Origin: Closterium sp. Naga37s-1
Lineage: Eukaryota > Streptophyta > Zygnematophyceae > Desmidiales > Closteriaceae
Direction: 5' to 3'
Assembly: GCA_947471745.1 (NCBI GenBank)
Contig: CANJKZ010000137.1
Span: 4,418,001-4,482,000 of the forward strand
Length of the DNA stretch: 64,000 nucleotides
The position numbers were made by a program, and so were the translations under genes. The notes under the pieces are model-generated. The model worked only from the letters and a program-made list of their open reading frames with translations, had not been told where the DNA came from and made no database searches. This document shows positions 1-9,289 of the stretch, piece by piece; positions within the stretch are counted from its first letter, which is position 1; each line of letters opens with the position of its first letter.

Positions 1-3000
1 TGCTGCGGCCAATCCCATCTACGGATCCGTGAGTGATACTCCTGTGTTTGCCCATTAAGTGCTGCTGACTGCTGTTAGCCATTAAATTCCTATCCCCCGC
101 CCCCGAGTCTCCCCTGTTCTTCACTACTGCTGATCCGTCACTTCTTCACTACTGCCTGATTCCCAGCTCCCCCCCGTGTCCCCCCTCCTTCCCCCTCTCT
201 AACCATCCCCCCCAATCCCCCCCTTCCCCTCCCTCCCCCAGTACGACCACTCCATCTCCCCCATGCGCAACATCGGCTTGCCCGACTCGCTGCTGTCTCG
301 ATTCGATCTTCTCTTCATCCTCGTCGACCAGATGGATGCTGACGTGGACACCCGCATAGCCAATCACGTGCTCCGAATGCACCGCTACCGCCTGCCTGGC
401 GACGACGGCAGTAAGCTGTTCCTTCACTTCTCCCTCTCCCTCCTGCTGCTGCTGCTGCTCTTTCCTTCTGCTTCAGGCCGTTTTCAAATTCAACTCCAAT
501 GCCAAGCCATGGTTCGTGTTTCTCATGGCACTCACTTTCCCCCCTTTCCCTCCCTCCCCTCAGCGCTCGTCCCAGGGGATATACCCATGGCAGCAGCACA
601 TGCAGAGGAGGAGGAGGAGGAGGAGGAGGAAGAGGAAAGGTACGAGGAACGACACATTTTCTCGGCTGACTTTCGAGTTTCTTCCTTCCATCCGCCCCTC
701 TCCCTACTCCCTCCCCTCAGCGCTAGCCCCAGGGGATATACCCATGGCAGCAGCACACGCAGATGAGGAGGACGAGGAGGAAGAGGGTGGGGACGCGGAC
801 GGCCCAGATGCTTCCGCTGCTGCAATGGACGGTGAAGATGATGCCAATCCGACCACTAGCCGGCCTAGGACCAGGAGCGGGGGTAGAGGAGGAGGGGGAG
901 GGGATGGGGGTGGCGGAAGGGGAGGGGGTAGCAGTGGGGCGGCTGATTTGGCGGCGAACTTAGTTAAGTACGATCGCTTACTGCACGGGGAGAGAAAGGC
1001 TGGGGAGCCTATAAGGAAGATTCTTAAGAAGCGGTTTTTGAAGAAGTTTTTCCACTTTGCCCGCGGCCGCACCCCCGTACTCTCCAATCGGGTAAGAAGC
1101 ATGGTTCTTCTCTGTGGGGTAATTGTGGTGTGGGTATGAGGGTTGCTCGTTGGTTGGGTCGATGTGTGTGTGTGTGTGTGTTTCTGGTGTGGAGGGGCCA
1201 TGGGGAATTGGCAATGCAGAAGAAATGGTTTTTCAGGTGCATCAGATCAGACAGATGCATCTGTCGGATCGACTTGGAAGTTGATTTTTTTAGGCGCCTC
1301 AAAAATCGTCTCAGAAGAATCGTTGTTTCATTTCAGGTGCATCAGACAGGTGCGTAACTTGGAAGTTGCCTGCTGGCTGCCACCTGTCTGACGAAGGTGA
1401 CTCTTCTCTCATGGCCCCTGCAGGGATTTTTTGAGAATTCTCAAAAAAACCCTGCAATGTCTGACGAAGGTGACTCTTCTCTCATGGCCCCTCATCCCTC
1501 CTGCTGTGCGTGCAGACAGCAGAGAGGAAAGCACAGGCATATTGTGGTGCATTGTCTCTCTGTACGACGTCAAAACAAATGCATAGAGTTTGTATTTCAG
1601 GCTCATCAGGAACACTTTCCCTCCTGCTGCCTCTCCTTGTCCTCTTCCTCTTTTCCTTTCTGCCCTGGTCCCCTGTGCTGGCATGCAGGCAGCAGAGAAG
1701 ATTGCACAGGCATACGCGGAGATGAGGGCTCAGGGCATGGACGCGAGAAGGAGGGTGAGTTGAGCTGCGAGACGATTTCTGAGATATCCTCAAGGTGTGC
1801 TGTTTTGAGGCATGTGCAAACGCGCATGTAAGCGCATGTAATATCATATTTAACTAAGCGCTTCATAGCTTCGCATAAAACGCAGTTCCTGACTCCCCCC
1901 CACCTCTTTCCTTCCCTTCCCTTCCACCACCCCAGTCGGATCAAGGCACTCTCCCTGTAACGGCCCGTTCTCTCGAGACGATGATCCGCCTCTCCACGGC
2001 TCATGCCAAGCTGAAGCTGCGACGAGAGGTGAGTCCAGTTGGGGGGGGGGGGGGGGGGTGGTGTTGGTGAGGTGGGTTGCCTCCAGTGTTTATAAGTTGC
2101 CTCAAGGCACGAGTCTCTCGAGACCATGATCCGCCTGTCCACCGCACATGCTAAGCTGAAGCTGCGGCGGGAGGTGGTTGTGGTGGGTTGGGGCCATTAT
2201 TTGGCAGTGTGCAGTGGGCCTGTTGGGAGGGTGGGGAGGGGAGTGCGTGTGGGGATAAGCTGTTCTATGCGCTGCCTCCCCTTCGACTTTGCTCTGCACC
2301 ACCGCGAGCTCGATGAGACAGAAAAGCGGATGGAGGAGGAGAGGAGTTGTTGGAAGGGACTGGGTTAAAGCTGAGTGCTTCGTTCTCCTTGCTCCCATCC
2401 CTTCCCCACCCGTTTCTTCCCCGTGCTCCTTCCAGGTGTTGGAGTCGGATGTGGCAGCGGCGCTGAGCCTGTTTGACTTTGCTCTGTACCATCGCGAGCT
2501 GGATGAGACGGACAAGCGGATGGAGGAGGAGGAGAGGCAGCGAATGGAGTCAAATGTTTGCTCTCCTTGCTCCTCCCCATCCCTGCTCAACGTCCACGTC
2601 CCCCCCCCCAGGTGTTGGAGTCGGATGTGGCAGCGGCATTAAGCCTGCTTGACTTTGCTCTGTACCACCGCGAGCTGGATGAGACGGACAAGCGGATGGA
2701 GGAGGAGAGGCAGCGCGTGGAGCAGCAGCGGAAAGAAGCCGCTGCTGCCGCCGCTGCTGCCGCGGCCGCTTCTGGCGATGGTGCTGCTGATGGGGCTGGT
2801 GCTGCTTCTGCTGGTGCTACTGATGGTCTGGGTGGAGCAGCAGCAGCAGCTGGGGGAAGGACGCGGCGAGGAGGCGGGCGCAAGACAAGGTGCGTTAACT
2901 GTATAGTGCTGCTAAGGGCGCTGCTGGTGGGGTTGGTGCTGCTGGTGGGGTTGGTGCTGCTGGTGGGGTTGGTGCTGCTGGTGGTGTGGGAGGCGCAGCA

Positions 3001-3925
3001 GCAGCAGCTGGGGGACGGACGCGGCAAGGAGGCGGGCGCAAGACCAGGTGCGTAGCTCTTTTGTGGCTGGCAAGATGGGTGGGTGGGACGTGGAGCGTGT
3101 ATCATTTCTGAACTTTTTTTTGGAAAAAAATATGGAAATGAGAGCTGGAAGCAAAGGAAAAGATGCATTGGCATGGATTCAGAGGCGAAAGGGGGCGAGG
3201 AGACTTCTGAGTCAAGGAGAGAAACCAGGCTGTATTAGCGCCCGCAAGTCCTCTTGCTGACTTTTGAGTCGACTCAAACGTCACTTCTGAGCCAAGGAGA
3301 GAAACTAGGCTGTATCAGCGCCTGCAAGTTGACTTTTGAGTCGACTCAAAAGAAAGTGGGCGAGGAGACTTCTGACTCAAGGAGGGGAACCAGGCTGCAT
3401 CAGCGCCCGCGAGTTGACTTTTGAGTCGACTCAAAAGAAAGGGGGACGAGGAGACTGCTCCTGAGTCAACAATAAAACCATGCTGTATCGCGACTTTTGA
3501 GGCGCCTCAAAAGGCTTCTGCGTCAACGACAAAACCAGGCTGTATCAGCGCCCACCCGCAAGTCGTCTTGATTTTGCGATCTGTCCCCCTTTCCCCCTTT
3601 CTTTTGGATACACCCACTCGTCCCTGCAGGTCCCGTGGGAAGAGGCAACGCAGGGATTCACAGGCGGAAGGGAGCGAGGAGGAAGAGGAAGAATATGTGG
3701 AGGAGGAGGAAGAGGAGGAGGAGGAGGTGGAGGAGATTGAGATGGAGGAAGCACCTGCGGCCGGGGTTCCACAGTACGTGCTTTGTTTTCTTGTGTGTTG
3801 GTGATGACACATGTGTTGGTGGGTAGATTAGGAAAGGGAGCCCTTGTGTGATTCTGCTCCTCCCCAAGCACCCTCCTAACCGCACAAACACAGCCTTTGA
3901 TTTCTTGTTTTTAACAATTGGTGCC

Positions 3926-3961
<36 letters not shown>

Positions 3962-5157
3962 CCCAATTGCCATTTTCCTGTCCGTAACCCCCATCTCCTT
4001 TCCATATCCCTCTCCCCACCAGCTTGGGAGATCCGGCACCTGCTTCTGCTGCCGATGGGGCCTTTACTGCTGAAAGGTGGGGTTTCTGTTCCTTTCTCCC
4101 TCACTCCCTCACACCATCGCCGCCCTAGGTGACCCTTCACCAGCTTCTGCTGCAGATGGAACGTTCAGTGCTGAACGGGGGGCTTTCATGCTATCTGCCC
4201 TTTCTCTGTCTTTCTGATTCACGGCAAAATCAGTTGCTTCTTTCTCGTTGTTTTGGTTCAATGTGTCGTTGGCGAGACGTCCACCCGAGAAAAACATTTG
4301 GGTGTTTCATTTTTATTTTTATTTTCCTCACTTTCTCGTCTTTACTGTGTTCATTCTGCCCTTTTTTTATGCATGCAAATTGTAGATTCGATGCCTTCCA
4401 GCTGGCGTTCAGTGAGCATGCGGTGGCAGCGCGAGTGACGGAGTCGGGTGGAATGTCATGGTCACATCAATCCGTTTTTCTTCTTCTCTCCCGGTGCATC
4501 TAACACTCAGATTCGATGCCTTCCAGCTGGCGTTCAGTGAGCATGCGGTGGCAGCGCGAGTGATGGGCCATGGTCACACCAATGTTTTCTTCTCCTCTCC
4601 CTGTGCATTTAATACCCAGATTCGATGCCTTCCAGCTGGCGTTCAGTGAGCATGCGGTGGCAGCGCGGGTTGAGTCGATAGCAGTGGATGAGTTGGCAGA
4701 GGTGGCCAACAAGCGATGGCCGGGGAAGAGCTTCACTCGGGCTGAAATCGATGCCATGCTGGAGGTGAGGTGATGGGGGAGGGGGAGGATGGGGAGGGGG
4801 GGGAGGCGTGGGATGGGTGAGATGGGGGGGTGAGATGGGAGTGAGACGGGGGTGAGATGAGTGTGAGATGGGGGTGGGATGAGGGTGAGATGATGGTGAG
4901 TGGGGTGGTGGTGGTGTAAGCATACTGAGTTGAGCCACTCTGGCCAATGTTTCTCGTTTGAGGTAAAGTGCGTACACAAGTGGGTTAATGTATGGAATGG
5001 CTACTGCGCGATTTGACAAAGAGTTTATGTTATTGGTGTCGAGTGTTGATGGTTGAGGAACTTTTGAAACTAATCTCCCATTCCTTGTGTCACCATGCAG
5101 CAAATGGAGGTCAATAATCGAGTCATGGTTGCAAGCGGCATTGTGCACCTCATATAG
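1..5157 (+). CDS. MCM3: MCM3, replicative DNA helicase subunit (5' part outside the window)
   Basis: MCM3 is one of six AAA+ subunits of the MCM2-7 helicase that unwinds origins and travels with replication forks in the nucleus. Exons inferred from GT-AG junctions and unbroken phase: <1-28, 242-410, 721-1091, 1689-1754, 1936-2028, 2612-2889, 3630-3773, 4023-4076, 4620-4764, 5101-5157 (stop TAG), about 467 codons. The first exons encode the end of the AAA+ core, with AANPIYGS joined to YDHSISP and then [15 protein letters not shown], which contains the SRF arginine-finger motif. Next come a Gly/Asp/Glu-rich linker, the helical lid ([19 protein letters not shown]), a second Ala/Gly and Glu-rich linker typical of MCM3, and a C-terminal winged-helix region (RFDAFQLAF to [11 protein letters not shown]). 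The last short exon aligns with the usual plant MCM3 end. Introns hold many partial exon copies (separate entries). Acceptor choice is clear except near 1689, where AG sites at 1688 and 1692 compete; only 1688 keeps the frame. Confidence 0.93.
564..639 (+). repeat. Partial copy of the MCM3 exon at 721
   Basis: The sequence after the CAG at 561-563 matches the start of the functional exon at 721 (same [10 protein letters not shown] coding). It then runs into a GAG repeat and ends at a possible donor (GT at 640). The copy lies about 157 bp upstream of the real exon, on the same strand, with a few substitutions. It could serve as a competing acceptor. Confidence 0.8.
1225..1545 (+). repeat. Scrambled duplications and a 38-bp palindrome in an MCM3 intron
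   Basis: The intron at 1092-1688 contains two related segments beginning AGGTGCATCAGA (about 1228 and 1337). It also has an exact 35-bp direct repeat (1385-1419 and 1458-1492) flanking a palindrome at 1419-1456 centred on GAGAATTCTC. The two arms of the palindrome match at all but one position. A diverged copy of the exon at 1689 lies at about 1512-1545 (CAGCAGAGAGGAAAGCACAG against CAGCAGAGAAGATTGCACAG). No coding role is apparent, because the flanking exons join in frame without this segment. Confidence 0.8.
2111..2173 (+). repeat. Partial copy of the MCM3 exon 1936-2028
   Basis: This repeats the last two thirds of the exon just upstream (coding [16 protein letters not shown]), mostly with third-position changes, and ends before GTGGTT where the real exon ends before GTGAGT. 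No good acceptor precedes it, so it is probably not spliced in. Confidence 0.8.
2273..2541 (+). repeat. Two upstream copies of the MCM3 exon at 2612
   Basis: Copy one (about 2273-2352) holds only the central [12 protein letters not shown] part. Copy two (about 2436-2541) is preceded by CCAG at the same exon edge and codes [15 protein letters not shown] before running out of homology after an extra Glu codon. The functional third copy at 2612-2889 is the one whose frame joins both neighbours. Counting all three, the exon is triplicated. Confidence 0.82.
2927..3048 (+). repeat. 18-bp minisatellite and second copy of the MCM3 exon end
   Basis: About three units of an 18-bp GCTGCTGGTGGGGTTGGT-type repeat lie at about 2927-2980. 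They are followed at 2986-3048 by a near copy of the 3' end of the exon 2612-2889 (CAGCAGCAGCAGCTGGGGGA onward), ending again at AG/GTGCGT. An alternative donor is therefore available here. Confidence 0.7.
3178..3560 (+). repeat. Tandem array of about 80-bp units with perfect palindromes (MCM3 intron)
   Basis: Four to five diverged units share a GGCGAGGAGACTTCTGA start and a GGCTGTATCAGCGCC core. Four units carry a palindrome: 3263-3278, 3333-3352 and 3418-3437 (centre TCGA), and 3494-3513 (centre GCGC). The full 20-bp forms are CTTTTGAGTCGACTCAAAAG and CTTTTGAGGCGCCTCAAAAG. The array lies between the last 2612-2889-type copy and the exon at 3630. Confidence 0.88.
3930..3960 (+). repeat. Poly(T) tract of about 31 nt
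   Basis: An uninterrupted T run sits in the MCM3 intron upstream of the exon at 4023. It could act as an extreme polypyrimidine tract. A similar run lies in the AP1M gene at about 55593-55624. Confidence 0.9.
4128..4561 (+). repeat. Decoy copies of the MCM3 exons at 4023 and 4620
   Basis: About 4128-4181 repeats the exon 4023-4076 (coding [11 protein letters not shown]) but has lost the donor GT. 4386-4434 and 4511-4561 are two copies of the start of the exon at 4620 (coding [17 protein letters not shown]). Each is preceded by an AG acceptor and then diverges. The third copy, 4620-4764, continues into the conserved C-terminal domain. Confidence 0.87.
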
Positions 5158-6020
5158 CACCCATGGCCGTATGTTCTCTGGCATTGCGGATGATGGCTTG
5201 GAGCATTCCTATGTTCAGATTTGAACATAGTTGGCCAATTAACATGAACTAGATACATACGCTTTGTTGTTTTTCTGCTTCGTGTGGCCAATTGTTGGAG
5301 AGCATGCTTATCAGTTCCAAGTTACGGATTCCTTAGTGCAACCCAAGGCCTTTAAATGCAATAGGTTATCCTTGCCATGGTTGGCAAAAAAACAGTAGCC
5401 TTGGATAAGATGAGAGATTTACTTGCAGGTAAAGGGTACAACAAAGCGGAGAGGATAAGATGAACCAGAGTCCTTAGGGTGAATTGCAGTAGTAACTTTG
5501 CTAAGGCTGAGCAACAGCAGAGTCTTTCAGCAGGAATTTATTTCCAGGCGAAGAGTACAACAGAGAGGATACTTTTTACCCAGAATCCCCATACTGTGAG
5601 ATGCAGTAATATCCTGGCTAACCGCTGAGCAGCAGCAGTACGCCAGGAAGTCTTCAATTTGCATTGAAGACACCACAAGTCAGACGTGATAGCCTGAACC
5701 ATTAGGAGTAGGCTGGTGGATGTACAAAGATGGAGAGGGACGGATGGTGCAGCTGGATGGTGTTGAAGCGGCTGGATGGTTGGATGGTGCACCTGGGAAT
5801 AAATACCATCAGGGCTGACGTAGGGTGGGGGGAAGCTGGTTGTCAGCAAGTGGTGGTGATAGTCACGGATCGCCTCAGCTCTTTGCGAGGCTTAATAAAT
5901 ACTGGTACCAGTTTGGAGAGGGTGGCAGCAGCATCGGTCTGCTGAAGGCGACTTCAGTCAATTAATGGGCGTTATCCGTCAGATAGTTGACGATGTCCGT
6001 CAATCAGCCGGCGATATCCA
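5158..6020. other. Gap between MCM3 and PLATZ: diverged tandem duplication, no gene seen
   Basis: MCM3 and PLATZ converge here. A segment of about 118 bp at about 5429-5545 (AGGTAAAGGGTACAACAAAG onward) is repeated with substitutions at about 5547-5650. A 22-bp unit (GGCGTTATCCGTCAGATAGTT-like) occurs about three times at 5966-6032. No reading frame resembles a gene. Confidence 0.6.
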
Positions 6021-7198
6021 TCAATATGCTGGGGATCTCTGTGGTGTACTTTTTCTTCTGTTTGAACTAGGAAGGACAGACCTTGGCGAAGAGCTCCACG
6101 ACGATCGCGAGTTTCGCGAACGTTTAGGCACGGAGGAGTAGTCGTAATCATGGGACGTCGTCTCCTTTTCCTCGAAGGACGAGCCACTATCGGAGTAGGC
6201 GAAATTTCGCGAGTCGTCGTGCTTCATAGGCGACAGCTCATCCTGAGAAGAGAAAGACCCGCTGTCTGACGTGGCTAAGCTGGCCAATAACTGAGCCGTA
6301 GCCTTCCTCTTTATCGGTTCTGACGAAGGCGCGTTCAGACGTTCAAGAGCCTCTACCTGCAGCGTAGGAGGACAATTGATGAGAATTGGTCGGAAATTCG
6401 GCTTCGCTATGGACCGATGCCTGTAATTGATAATTGTGAAGCCGTTTTAAACGGCTAGTAGTTTCTCGAATCGGAGACCTACCTTGCAACCCAAACAGCA
6501 GTAGCTGAATTCGTCTTGAAGCATTCGCGCGCACGTCAGGCATGAATTGGTCGTCTTGGTCGGTCGGGGCTGAGGCCTCTGGTTCAAGAACACCACTCTT
6601 GAGCCATTGACAATGTAGGCCTGTTAAAAAGAACGGGAAAAATCTTGGTTATGGCAGGAATTACATTGAAAGGAATTATCAACTGCAACGTCCGAAACAG
6701 ATTGTTTTTGAGTCGACTCAAAAAGAGATTCACGCACCTGAACTCCGCCACAGTCCACGAGCTTCGTGATGTCTTGAAGCCGAACAACGTCGTGATACAC
6801 GTATCTCCGAATCTGGACAAAGCAAAAGGAGAAATTCGTGAGTCTGTTTCGCTTGTGGTAAGGTCAATTGAACTCTCAAATGTAGTATTTCGACCGTCGC
6901 CTTCGCCGAAATTCGCAATCCGCTCAAATTCCCCGTGAAACATGCAATGCAGCTGTTCAAAATGCGAAAATTTGTCGAATGAACGTACCTGGAGCATTTT
7001 ATGAGATTGGTGGCTTGGCATGCAATGCTGGCAAAGCTCCTCCATGCAGTCCAGGCAGAACAAATTCATTTCGTTCTTCTTCAGCGACACGTGTCGCGTG
7101 CAAGAAGAGAAGAAATCCCCCTTCAGCAGACAATCAAGCCATTGAGGACGCTCAACAGCAGAACCCTGGGAGAAAATCAGCGCTCTTCGTGCAGCCAT
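6021..7198 (-). CDS. PLATZ zinc-dependent DNA-binding protein
   Basis: PLATZ proteins are plant-specific nuclear zinc proteins that bind A/T-rich DNA and are usually described as repressors or Pol III regulators. Exons on the minus strand: 7198-6989, 6812-6738, 6620-6483 and 6356-6021, all with GT-AG borders and phase 0, giving 252 residues. The fold is read directly. RPQWLDCLLKGDFFSSC, CLDCMEELCQHCMPSHQSH and RRYVYHDVVRLQDITKLVDC carry the first zinc ligands. AYIVNGSRVVFLNQRPQ and CLTCARMLQDEFSYCCLGCK carry the second Cys cluster. The C-terminal 111 residues are Ser/Arg-rich and unconserved, with a basic tail near SSVPKRSRNSRSSW. Intron 2 carries a perfect 20-bp palindrome (6705-6724). The ATG at 7198 is the first in frame and gives a normal N-terminus. 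Confidence 0.92.
6705..6724. repeat. 20-bp perfect palindrome in PLATZ intron 2
   Basis: TTTTTGAGTCGACTCAAAAA is fully self-complementary with centre TCGA. It has the same core as the palindromes in the MCM3 and EGF-gene introns. Confidence 0.95.
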
Positions 7199-9289
7199 GA
7201 CTCCAAGCTGGAACTACGACGCAATTTCGCTCGAAGCAAATGTACCAAACCTCCTGAAGGCAATTCAGCTGCTCTAGAAACAAGACAAGATACTTCCAGC
7301 TTGTCGTTGACTAAATCCTGGGATTACTCAGAGTAGAACAGAGCCACTAAATGGGAAATCAAGGAAAACGAGGAAGTGTGCTCGAGGAAATTGTACGTGT
7401 CAGTAAGCGGAGGCTGATTGTGAGCATTTGAATGCAGAGCCTTCCATTGGCTTGTCTACAGAACGAGCAAGAACGAGGGGCTGCTGAGCTCGGCTTGATT
7501 CCGTTCCAATGCCCTCGAATCAGGGACTGCCCAAACAGCGCCAGCACGAACTGGGAAATGGCGTCACAATTTTTTTCAGAGCTGCCCAGGCCTCTCTAAG
7601 GGCGGAGTCCAATGGCCGCTCATAACAAATCTCGGGTGATTCCGGCCATTGGACGATCAGGAGCTGCCCTTCATGGAACAGTGTGTTTCAGCATACACAC
7701 GCTGAGCGCCTGCCACTAGGAGGATTCCTTGTGCCAGCGCGGATAATGCTAGAAAGGACCGTCAGACATGAAACTTTTCCAAGTTCGTCGGCATGTGCGG
7801 GCGCCTTATTTGTCACTCTTGCATTGGTCACTTTTTGTTTGACGAGCCTCGTGGTCCAAGTAGGAAACATATCAAGAAAAACATCTCCAGGTTTGGGGGC
7901 CAGCTCATACATTGCACCTCGGGATGCAATGATGACGAGGTATGCTCTTGTGTGCCCCTCTCACTCCCCACCCAACCTCTCACGCACGGGTCCGAACGAG
8001 AGCAATCTTCCAAGCGTATTTCCAAACGTACGCCACCTTGGTACCTCCGAGCCTAACCAAGATATCATGCCACAACTTCTGCCAATGGCCTGCCTAGGAC
8101 GAGTGCCTTCACCCCCAGTTTAGAGGGGAGCCACGTCACACAGTAAGACAAATCTGAACACGCAAGACATGCCCACGGCAACTTTCACTCACACGCCAGT
8201 GACGCCACAGTATCTACCGCGCTGGCCCTTGCCGTACAATCGATAAAATGGAATCTGACACGCGCAAACAAAAAAATATCCCTCGAACGTGGGTATGGGT
8301 CAAGACGTCAAACTTGATACTTCTCTTGATAACAAGCTTACAGTAAAGCGTACAATTTCAGAGATTACTCACCAACAAAGGTACGTTTTCTTGGTATTAC
8401 TACACCCTCGAGAATGCTAAATTACATCTGTCATTCCAGTATGAAATCTCTCCCACTCAATGGCTCTGGTATTCAGCACCATCAATAATGTATCTTTGTA
8501 ATATATTGATATTTGTTGGTGCAAATTTAATGGAAGAGAACTAAATACGTGGATGTGAAATGTATATCTCAAAAACAAAACTCTTCGTAATGCTGCAGGT
8601 GAGATTTCCATGCCACTAGGCAGTTTTAAGTCAGTCTATCTGATTGTTTTTGCTGAAGAAAGTATTCAACTTATACTAACTGAAACCTATAGATAGTAAA
8701 TCACCTTACTGATCCACATTGAAACGAATTATATATTTGGGGTCTCTGTCGCACAGCACGCGTCGTGCGCATCCCTTCCGCCCGCGCGGTTCCAATAATT
8801 CACGCTCCGCTGGAAGGGAATGAGCCAATGTGAGCCGTGCGATTTCAATAATTCACCCCGTGAGAAGAAATGAGCAACTGTGAGCCGTGAGATTGATAAG
8901 CAAATGTGAGCTGCGCGGTTGCAATATTTCACTTGCGTGCTAGAGCGGGAACTCCATCCTGTCCCAGACGAACATAGGGCAACATTGCTTGGAGTCCTGC
9001 AATCCTGTTGCTTCGTTCAACCTCCTACCGTCGTTCACCAGCCAGAGCGACACTGCAGGAGACTGCTGAGTCGGTCGCCCTGCGGGCCTTAGCCTGCTGA
9101 GCCGGAGGTCTGTTTCCGGCCTGCGCGGGTCTTCGCAATGCAGCACGCCACAGGATCGCGATTCGAAGCTAAGCTCGCACTTCAGCTCGCAACCCCCGAA
9201 GCCACCTTCCGCTGCTCATTGCGCGTGACCCACCAGACGTGGCAGCAGCGCGCTGCGCAAGAATTACCTGACGTGGCTGCTTGACCGCC
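7199..9289. other. PLATZ upstream region and EGF-gene-A promoter block
   Basis: No gene is recognisable. 8240-8740 is AT-rich. From about 8640 to 9170 the sequence is a diverged copy of 14570-15070. Shared landmarks include TTACTGATCCACATT, GCGCATCCC-TTCCGCC, CGTCGTTCACCAG and CTGCTGAGTCGGTCGCCCTG. The block therefore precedes both EGF genes A and B and was duplicated with them. Confidence 0.65.
9269..9277 (+). promoter_or_regulatory. TGACGTGGC element upstream of EGF gene A
   Basis: An ACGT-core motif 13-21 bp before the ATG, with a related AGACGTGGC near 9233. The same TGACGTGGC occurs before gene B (15597-15605) and twice before gene C (29460-29468, 29517-29525). Such cores are typical bZIP targets in plants. 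Its position close to the ATG would place it in the core promoter or 5' UTR. Confidence 0.5.

Noticed and set aside
1388-1400. An extra MCM3 exon ending CTGTCTGACGAAG/GTGAC
   Set aside because: It looked like the LTDE of plant MCM3, but the exon ending PVLSNR at 1091 joins directly to AAEKIAQAY at 1689 with a gap-free match to the family.
7683-8123. Open frame of 146 codons on the plus strand
   Set aside because: No recognisable domain, no upstream promoter-like signal, composition like the surrounding non-coding DNA, and no plausible splice partners.
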